A stretch of DNA of 64,000 nt. It comes from Corinectria fuckeliana. Taxonomy: Eukaryota; Ascomycota; Sordariomycetes; Hypocreales; Nectriaceae. Every line of letters starts with the position of its first letter. Within the stretch, counting starts at the first letter, position 1. The DNA lies in the NCBI GenBank assembly GCA_019137255.1, contig WPDH01000152.1, positions 1 through 64,000 of the forward strand, read 5' to 3'. Below the pieces are notes generated by a model. It ran no database searches, was not told the DNA's origin, and saw nothing but the letters and a program-made list of their open reading frames with translations. Positions 55,785 through 64,000 of the stretch are shown here, piece after piece. Made by a program: the position numbers and the translations under genes.

Positions 55785-57450
55785 CTATACCTTTTTCTCC
55801 GACACGGCCGACAAGGGAGCCTCGACTGGGGTAACTGGGGTGACGCCCGCCTCTTGAGCCTTATGATCGTTCGCTGCAACGGCGGGTGCGGCCGTGTTCA
55901 CCTTGTTGTCAATGTTGCTTGAAGTGGTGCCAAAGGTGCTAGAGTTGTTCAACACAGGGGAGGTTGGCGTCGATGTGGGTGTGGAGGACGAGCTGTCAAC
56001 CTTGCCTGAGGCAGTGGCAACGCTCGAGATGACCTGGAACCACTTCTGAGCATCGTCGGCTGTGTGAGCCTTGAAGCTCAGCTCCGCCGTCCCCGTCAGC
56101 TTGCTGCTTAACCCCTTGGATTTGTCCTTGCCCTTGACATTGAACTTTTCGCCGCTGGGCGTGCCGATTGTGGCATCGGGTAGGTAGATGGACATCTCTG
56201 GCTTAGGGTCGACGCGTGTGTTGTCCGAGTCCTTAAACTCGTGCAGGAACTTCGAGGCAGTGACCACATAGTAGCCAGTTGAGTAGCCCCATGAGAGTTT
56301 GTTGCGCGACTTGCGCTCGAGAGAACCCTCAACCAGGGGCTTGGTTGCAGAATGGTCCATGTTAGGAAACACCACCGCTTCCACCGAGCGAGGAGGCTCG
56401 TTAGGACTGACGAGGCGATCTGCACTGCGGGACTGGAAGTTGTTCCACTCAAAGTCTGGGGCAACTCGCTGGACTGCGCCAAGCATGTCGACGTGGAGAG
56501 CACGAGTCTTCTCGCCTTGTCCACCGGCCAGCTGGGTAAAGGCCTCCATGGCCTGCTGAATGACTTCGATAACATGGGCCTCGAAGGTCGCAAAGTTGGT
56601 CTGCACGGCAAGGAGGTCGTTGCGGTGGTTGTTCTCGGCGATGACCTGGTTGCTCAGGCGGTGCAGGACACCCCGACGAACAACGTAGGGATCGTCATTG
56701 GCGGTCAGGTGTCCTCCAGTGGAATCAAAGGCAGCGCTTTGCTGGCCGAGCAGCTCAATGTGCTTCTGGGTGGTGTTGCGGGCCTTCTCGATCTCCTTAG
56801 AGCCCTTCTGCACGCCATGGGCCAGCTCCTTGGCCTTGTGCTTGATTTCCTTGTGAAGACGCTCGAGGATGGGGAGGACAGAGCCCTTGATGCTCTTCTC
56901 GGTTTCGATGTTGGTATTGATCAAGGCCTGGGTGTTGGAGCGTAGGTTCTCGAAGAAGCCGGCGACGCCGCCGAGGCTTTGGTCGAAGTGGTGTCCTTCC
57001 TTGAGGGGGTGGGAAATGGTCTGTGAGACGGAATTGCAAGGTCAGTCTTTTTGCAGCTACTTCCTCATCTTGTCCAGTCTCGTTTTCTCCAGCTCTTCTT
57101 TTTCTCCTCTAAATTTACAGCCTGGAGGGCTGAGGACATTGTCGGGGTCGAACTAACCTTGAGGACCTTCTCATATTCCTTCGCCTGGTGACCATGGATC
57201 TTCTCCGAGGCCTTCATGTAATCTTCGAGGTAACCGACGGCATGTTTCCAGGCCTGGAGACGCTCCGCAAGCAATCCGGCCGTCTGCGCGTTGTGTTAGT
57301 AAAGTCCGACGCATTCCGGCTGTTCGCCTGCATTCGCAACGCGTCATGTCCACCTACAGTTGAAGGGTCCACCTCAGGGACAGCTTCGTCACTCAGGCCG
57401 GTGGTTGCCCTTGAGGGAAGGGAAGTGGTGGGCGAAACAGCGGCGGCCAT
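55785..57450 (-). CDS. SLM1/SLM2-like PtdIns(4,5)P2-binding TORC2 effector
   Basis: Exons 57358-57450, 57158-57283 and 55785-57020 (introns GTAGGT...CGCAG and GTTAGT...CACAG, all phase 0) give 484 aa. Residues about 30-270 are helical and fit the F-BAR-like region of Slm proteins (LLAERLQAWKHAVGYLEDYMKA, then a long charged coiled stretch). Residues about 300-410 are a PH domain: VEGSLERKSRNKLSWGYS, then GYYVVTASKFLHEFKDSD, a MSIYLPD strand and the C-terminal helix AQKWFQVISSV. Slm1/2 sit at eisosomes on the plasma membrane, bind PI(4,5)P2 and pass stress signals to TORC2 and Ypk1, so the same role is inferred. The C-terminal ~70 residues are Ser/Thr/Pro-rich. The protein is shorter than the yeast paralogues but complete over the conserved core. 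Confidence 0.92.
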
Positions 57451-59315
57451 GTTGGCGATTGATTGTCGGCTCTTGGGAAATCGGGATGCGCTTCACACGA
57501 GAGCAACGTGGTGAAGGAAGAAAATGGGTGAAATAAAGTGTCGACGAGCTTGACAGGGAGAGAGCTCGAGCGCAGTAGCGGAAGAGGGGTATCACAGGGG
57601 GGGAAGGGGGGGGAAGGGGCGGAAGGGACGGCGGATTGGGTGCTGACGCAAGTGCAGGGAAGGACCTAGACAGACTTGCGGTCTAGTACTAGCAACGACA
57701 CTGCAGACAAAACTTATACTTAGTACACGGAAATATCCCAGCGACAGGACAGGAGTGAAGAAAAAGGTGTGTGATGACGTTTTCGGGCAAATGCAAAGCA
57801 GATGCCGGTGCGAAGCATCTGGACCCTTGTGGGGATTCTGGTCAGGTCGGTGACGATGTGGCTCAGTACGATTCGGCTTAAATAAGTCGACGGTTTTTGC
57901 AAGACAAACACTCGCAAGGTAACGACTATCTAGGTACTAGACCTACTTAGTAGACTAGCACAGTATTCGTACCCGTACTGCCATAGGCTATGTACCTACT
58001 CTAAATGGGCCCATAATAGCACTCAACGACTCCATTGCCAAGAAAAGGAAGGGTCCACGATCACAAGGTGCAGTACGACACAACCACAACAGCCCCAGCA
58101 CACACAAGCGCAACTCATACTCGAGATCATTGATTGATCGATTGCTCGTCTGAGCATGTCCAGCTGAGCCAAGACACCCACTCCTCGATGCCACCCACGT
58201 CGTCATGATTTAACCCTTGAGATGCTGTGATTCTTGGCCAACTTGAAATTGGAATGCTTCATCCCTGGATTGTCCAGAGCGAGCAGCATCGTCATCAATC
58301 ACCACCACCATCCACCCATCTTCTTCTTCTTCCTGTCATGGCAATCAGTCAACCCTAATTACGTAGCACCCACTACCGGTAAGTCGTGACGTCAATGGTC
58401 CCTTAGCTTGGGGTTGTATCACACTAATTACCTCAGTTATGGCCACCCGTTCTTCTTCATGGTTGCAACACCACAGGAGACAGTCTCTTGTTGGTACTGC
58501 ACTACTGACTCCTCTTGACGTCTAATCTACTAATCAGACAAAATTCTTCGTCGAGCCCCCCTCCTGTTGCTTTTGCTGGTTGCCGGTTTTCCTCCTCAAG
58601 AGGCAGCCAGCCGTGACGTTGCGCCGTATACACCACACCACCGTAGAACCAGACCACGCCATCTTACAGGCTTTCTGGGAACACTAGGAAATGTGATTCG
58701 GGAAGGGTGGACTCAGATAATGCAGTTCACGTACGCAACCCCTTGCGTCCCACTCTATCATCAGTACAGCTGCGAACATAAGGGCGAGCTCTGATGCGGC
58801 CCAGACCAGAGCTCATACGTCTCCGTCGTTGCGACTTCAGGCATCAGCTCCTAAATATACATATGCTCACGGCACTTCATACAGTTCAATAGCTCAGACC
58901 ATTTTGATCAATGCCTGGTTTCTTCCCTCAAGTGATACCTAGCTAGGTACCAGTACACTCCGGGATATTACCGTACAACTACTGTACAAGAAACGTGCCA
59001 CCTTTCATGTCCTCTTTCTCGTGCGTGACCGTTCGTATCGTTTCTGATTCTGGTTATCATAGTCGCCTTCACCTACCCACCCATTCTTCAAGGGTTTCGC
59101 TTCAAATCAATCCTTGCTTGCACCCAGTCTATCATATCCAAAAGACAAACAAAAGAAGATTCCCTCCAAGGTCCCGGTTTGTTCATCAAAACGCCGTCCA
59201 TGTCCAAAAAATATCGCTTCGCTTGTGCAATGTTGCCTCCAGCTAGTGCCATAAAGGAAAGAAAGAAAAACAGAAAAGATTCTCAAGTCGAGTTTTGACT
59301 AGTCAGTAAATACCC
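57451..59315. other. Intergenic, no gene recognised
   Basis: The promoter side of the SLM-like gene has a G8AA-type tract (about 57597-57620), the same motif as at 41-77. The remaining ~1.6 kb has only short unrelated ORFs. The end near 59300 is probably 3' UTR of the arrestin gene. Confidence 0.5.
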
Positions 59316-61307
59316 CTAAACGACGTACATCCTTCGGTGGGTTGCGGGATCGTCTGTGTAAGAACGGCCCAGCAGACTGGTTGGCCTTGAGACATGGTGA
59401 ATCTGATGCGTGTGATCCTCGCCCGCCTGGTCCTCCGAGATGGTCCCGAGAGGATCCGGCACGAGGTCTGCCGCCGGCGGGGTCCGGGGCGCGCTCAGCG
59501 CCGTCTGATAATCGGGCAGCGGCACATTGCCGGACTGCGCACGGGACCGCGCCGGAGTCCGCACCGCCGTCTGGTAGCTGGGGACTTTGTTCAACTCGAA
59601 AAATTCGCTAGGGTCCAAGTGGTCGAGATCGACGTGCTCGGCTGAGTTCCGCGACGAATCGTCGCCTCCGCTGTTGCTCCTCGTCAGAATACCCGACTGC
59701 GGCTCCGATCGCGGAGCTGCCCCATAGGGGGCCGACGTTGGGGAAACGACGCCAGAAGCCGAGCTGATGGACGTGTATGATGTGTTTCGCTGCGAGGGAT
59801 CAAGTGATACGTCCGCTAGTCGCGAGGACAGCGCTGCGGGGGCGACGGGTCGGCTGTGCGTCAGGGCCGCGGCCAGGTTGTCCGAAGATCCGGATCGTGA
59901 CTGTGCGTAGAAGGGACTGTTGAGGCCGGACTGGATTCCGGGCGTTTGGAAGCCGCTCATGTCAACATCCTCGTACAGTTGATCGAGCACGTGCTCGCCA
60001 TAGCCGGGGGGAGCCATGGTGCCGAGGATTTGCTCGGCGGGGGTACTGGGCGATTGGTCGACGAGGTCGCCTTGCTCGTCCAGAGGCATGTTCGGGGAGA
60101 TAAAGATGGATATGGGGAGAGTGGCGCGAAGCTGTGGAGGCAATGTGTTAGTAAAACTGGTACCAACTGAAACTCATCCATGCCGAAGATTTCTTACCTC
60201 GGAGATATGGCCATCCGGGTTGCAGAGTGCAACAGTCAGCTTGATCTTATGGCGGACCTTGATGCCATGGTGGTTCAGATCCTGGATGCATTGGCGCAGC
60301 TTCTTGGGGAGATCGAGCCTCTTGGTCAGGGCCCAGCCCTCCTGGCCGGTATCCTCAATCATGTCTTGCCAGTGTTCCTCTCTTGACACCTCGAATTTCC
60401 ACAAGGCGACTTCGCGTTCTGCCCGGTGTTCCCTGATGTTGAGCCCGGAGGGTCCCTGCACGCAGCATTCTCTAACTTCCATCAGTCTAGCCGTAATGTC
60501 TCCCAGCTCCAGGCCCTTTAATAGAGGAGTAAATCGCATTTCCATAGATACTGTGCCGCCAAAGACGACAGCCTTTTGCGGGATAATAATCGAGTAGTCG
60601 ACCTTGTTGGGCCAGATGTTCTCGACGCTCATGGCGTGCAGGAACTCGAGGGCGCCGGGCTCCAGGGTTCGGATTATTCGTAGATGCTTGTAGGCGTGTA
60701 GGTCGTATGCCAGCTTGCCGCGTCCCACAGTCGCCTTGAGCCTGTAAGTGATGGATGCTTCAGGGATGCCCTCGACGCTCTCGGCCGTGTCGCCAGGGAG
60801 CATATATTCGAAGGGCCACTCATAGTTGCCGGCGGGGAGGGTCATGCTCTTTCCGTGGGTTCCTTCGAAGGGCGACCATCGGTGTTCGAGGATGGTGGTG
60901 GATTTGTCGACTTTTTGGCCGGAAACGCCGGGAGCACTTCCTCTGTGGTCAGCCCAGCTGTTCACACACGCAAATATTGGTTAGGAGTTGTCCTGGGAGC
61001 GGATTTAATTCCAAGCGTAAGGGGATTCGGGGAGTCTTACGAATGGCGTAGAGTGCCGATTAGTCGAAGGCGGACGTCTTCCATGCGCAGGGATGATTGC
61101 AAGCACAGGACGAGGACGCCCTTGAGGAGCTGGCCGGTAGATTCATGTTCGGTGCCTCGAAAGACGATAAAGTCGCTGTCTAGGCTGTTGCACGCAGCGA
61201 GTTAGCAGGACGGCCAGGCGTTGGTTCGCTGTGCACACATACCGGATGTCGAAGAGGCTGTAAGAGCTACGCCCCGTAACAGATGAGAAAGGCTTAAAGG
61301 ACGGCAT
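59316..61307 (-). CDS. creD: Arrestin-related trafficking adaptor, CreD-like
   Basis: Exons 61243-61307, 61041-61184, 60198-60957 and 59316-60131 (GTATGT...ACAG, GTAAGA...ACAG, GTAAGA...ACAG) give 594 aa, about the length of Aspergillus CreD. The N-terminal half is an arrestin fold: SLFDIRLDSDFIVFRG, LLKGVLVL, then SFEG-like strands with LPAGNYEWPFEYMLPGD, and the C-lobe ending in KIKLTVALCNPDGHISE. The C-terminal part is Ser/Pro-rich and bears adaptor motifs for the Nedd4/Rsp5-type (HulA) ubiquitin ligase: PPGY (364-367), VPSY (about 506-509) and LPDY (about 528-531). Such proteins recruit the ligase to plasma-membrane permeases for endocytosis; CreD acts in carbon-source-dependent regulation. 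Assignment to the CreD/Rod1 subgroup rests on length and PxY spacing, so another arrestin paralogue is possible. Confidence 0.88.
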
Positions 61308-63946
61308 TGTGGGGGAGGGATTGGGGCGATGAGAAGTGGAAGAGGGAGGATGGCCGGATCGCATCCAGGAAAAAGGGCCAAGGGGATCCGGGAAAGTTGG
61401 GGGGGAGGGCCGGGACGGTTTTATTCGGAGACGGAGTAGGCGCAGGCGTAGGCGCAGGCCAAAACGGACAATGGCATCCCACGACGGACGACGACACGAC
61501 AGTCGACAGTGCGGCGGCGTCGGCGTCGGCGGGCGGGATGTGTGTGCCTCTTTTTTTTGGGTGTGTCCTGGTGTGCGCTTGGTATGTCTCTGGCGTGCGT
61601 CTATGGCGGATGAATGGTTCTACAGCGCACGCTACAGGGTGTGGGCAGTGAAACAGGCCTCTCCGTCTCCGAGCAGTGGGAGGCGAGAGAGAGATCAGAA
61701 AGCGGGTGGAACCCTCCCCCCCCCTCCGATGGTGAATCAGATGGGCCGGCTGATGATGGATCATGGACGGACCATGGCTGATGAGACCAAAATACTACGT
61801 ATATAAAAGAGGGTCTTTGCTGATAAGGAACTGGCCGCCGTGGGTCGTTGTAATGCACTGGTCACTTGTATCCGTAAACCAACCCAAATCGTGAAAAGAG
61901 ACAAGGCGGGACGGACTGAGACGGAGACGGAGATGCCCATTGAAGTAAGGAGCAAGATCGAGGGGGGACGGGACCTTGGGCGGAGTGTTCACACCTCGCA
62001 GCCGCCTATTCCCGTCCGATTGCCATGCAACACGCCCATCCCAAAGCCTCTTTTCCTTTTTTAGCCACGGCAAGGCGGTCCTCCTGACACTCTACAGCAA
62101 GCCCGATCGACGGTCCGTGGAGTCATGGCCATGGTTTGCCCAAGATGCCATTTGCGACTTTTCCCTTGAGCTCTTACATAGTAGTTACCCAGGCCAGGCC
62201 AGGCCAGGGCCAACAAAGCTTTTGGGGGGTTAGTTGCCGGCCGTGGACGATGCTTGTTTCTTTCGCATCTCACTTATCGTCCTTGTGTACCGCCACGTGC
62301 CGAGAAAGGCGAGCCACTAGTAAACCCCATTGGACTTTGTTGGCCTCGACGTGCCCGTTGCCCAGGAATGCGTAGCCCAGCGTGCCAAGTTTGAGAAGCC
62401 AAAGCCGGGAGCAGACGCAACTCAACCTAGCAGTACATGGTAGTGTGCATCCATCCCACAGAGGGCTTGGGCGGAGTACATGGTGCATGCATATCTAGGC
62501 CTTAGTTAGTGCTCAGTGGGCTTCAAAGGTGGGCATCAGGGGGCTATCAAGAAAAGGCCATGAAAATAATTGGCGCTACTTCGTACAGGAAGGATGGAAT
62601 CCATCGAGGAAGCCCGTTGCAAGTCAACATAACACATACCTACTGCTATAAGTACGTAGATGACGGACAACAGCCAGGGTGACGACGGCGATGGATTGTT
62701 ACTGGTGGGGCGGCAACGCCGGTTGACGGCCTTGTGGCTGCGCAGGGCCTAGGGCATGAGTCGCCACGAATCGTACTATCGAAGCCCGATGGAAGCTTTT
62801 CCCTCCTGGCAACTCTGACGCATGCAGCACCGCACGTACCACGCACCACCCACCAGCTAGTTGGGGGGGCGTTGTGGCGCTGGCGCGACGGTGGGGCGCC
62901 GAGAAGGGGGGCTTGCTCAGGGTTCAAGGGGGAGAGTGGGGTGCAAAGAAAGGAAGATGCATGATGAGAGATATGACACGAGTGAAACTTGGCCGGCTAT
63001 TGAAAGAGGCACGACGACGGAAAGCTATTTCCGGGTACTCTACGAAGTACAGTCAAGATCAGTGCCGCCTTACATCTGCGTGTAAGTTTCCATGCTACTA
63101 CATAGTACTTGGTACGGTAATCTATGGGTGAAGCAGTGCCGTGACTGAATGCCGATTTTGTACTGCACCTCTTTTAACCCTGAGTCGTTCAATTGTCACG
63201 GGTCCACTTCCTTCGCAGACATTTGGATATCCGAGACAGCAGGAGGAGATATCAACGGAGCTTTCCCTACGACGTCCTACGGACTACGAGTCCCGACACT
63301 CATGCTCTGCTGGTGGCTGTATAAAACAACCAGTACGAACGAAGTACTTCGTACATGGACCGAAACCCTCAAACCCCCACGCTCCCATGCAAGCGCAGCA
63401 CGAGCGCAAGCGACACATGCACTCACTCACGCAACGCACGCGCAGACCTCACACGCAGGTCAAAGGGAGACAATCAAAAGGCAGCTGTCCGGAGCAGTTC
63501 AAGGCAGCCACGTACTTGAAAAAATCTTGGCGCGCACATCCAATCCATCTACGGTACGTACCATTGCCACCCTCCTACTATTACTACTACTACTACTACT
63601 ACTACTTTACTAGTATACAATGTACATATGGAAGCTGGAAGGTCTGCATGCCTGCCGATACCCTGAAAGGACGGGCAGATAGAGCCCACCGGGGGCCCGC
63701 CCTCGCCGTGGGTCCCGTCCATCCGTCCCTTTTTCGCCTCAGCCAGGCCCCGTCCGCGGGCGCACCAGCGTGGCCAGAAAGGAAAGTCTGGAATTCGCCG
63801 TTTTCAGCCAAGTCGAGCGAACTTGTGGTCCGAGGTTCCTGTTGGGTGCACACCGACAGCGCCGACAGTACATAGGTACTTCGTGCAGCATCCACCTTCA
63901 AGCCCGTGCTCTGATGGCGAATGGCTTGCCCGCCCCGTCGCCCTCG

Positions 63947-63981
<35 letters not shown>

Positions 63982-64000
63982 CACCTTGACCCCTCCTCGG
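61308..64000. other. Gene-free right flank with simple repeats
   Basis: No recognised gene. It holds GGCGCAGGCGTA-type repeats just upstream of the arrestin gene (about 61434-61460), a CTA/ACT tract (about 63580-63608) and a CCCTCA hexamer tandem (about 63940-63984). Short ORFs are unrelated to known families as far as I can tell. Confidence 0.5.
63940..63984. repeat. (CCCTCA)n hexamer tandem
   Basis: About six copies of CCCTCA with CCCTCG at the left edge. It resembles but is not the fungal telomere unit CCCTAA. Confidence 0.9.

Noticed and set aside
63940..63984. CCCTCA tandem as a telomere
   Set aside because: The unit is not CCCTAA, the array is only about six copies, and coding DNA continues normally inside the window.

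Overview
The window is nuclear DNA of a filamentous ascomycete (Pezizomycotina, most likely Sordariomycetes). The genes are split by short introns (47-92 bp, one of 137 bp) with fungal GTAAGT-like donors, CTRAY-type branch sites and YAG acceptors. Recognisable families include a VIVID-type LOV photoreceptor, a Clr5-domain protein, a CreD-type arrestin and SLM1. A repeat block carries the C-to-T/G-to-A signature of repeat-induced point mutation (RIP). I cannot name the species. I saw no operons, CRISPR arrays, rRNA or tRNA genes.

Left arm (1-25.3 kb, GC-balanced). 1-4.5 kb holds no gene, only G- and C-rich simple repeats and two N-interrupted homopolymer runs. Then come methylthioadenosine phosphorylase (-), an ataxin-10/Ctr86-like protein with a very large His/Asp/Glu repeat insert (+), a P/N/Q/S-rich unknown protein (+), a vivid-like blue-light receptor (-), the SMC5/6 SUMO ligase Nse2/Mms21 (+), a probably GPI-anchored S10 serine carboxypeptidase (-) and the ubiquinone methyltransferase Coq3 (-).

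Repeat block (25.3-41.7 kb, AT-rich, no intact ORF). I resolve three nested or adjacent mobile elements. Element A (25318-28116) has 99-bp terminal inverted repeats (TIRs) and a 9-bp target duplication; inside it is a minus-strand relic resembling a LINE ORF1 zinc-knuckle region. Element B (28410-41710) has 89-bp TIRs, a 9-bp target duplication and a decayed plus-strand MULE transposase. Inside element B sits a complete minus-strand Ty3/Gypsy LTR retrotransposon (28805-38196) with two 384-bp LTRs and a 5-bp AACTA duplication. A and B share subterminal sequence, so A serves as an empty-site reference for the Gypsy insertion. In the TIR alignments every mismatch is a transition, as RIP predicts.

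Right arm (41.7-64 kb). Genes are rib3 (+), two divergently placed unknown proteins that each show a degenerate retropepsin-like signature (43964-45193 - and 46508-47419 +), a five-exon Fpg-type DNA glycosylase (-), a Clr5-domain protein (-), an SLM1/2-like PIP2-binding TORC2 effector (-) and a CreD-like arrestin (-). The remainder is gene-poor with microsatellites.

The genes are mostly unrelated housekeeping and regulatory functions: methionine salvage, riboflavin, ubiquinone, DNA repair, light sensing, TOR/PIP2 signalling and permease ubiquitination. The most unusual parts are the nested RIP-mutated MULE/Gypsy block with its palindromic TIR modules, the His-rich ataxin-10 protein and the neighbouring retropepsin-like pair.
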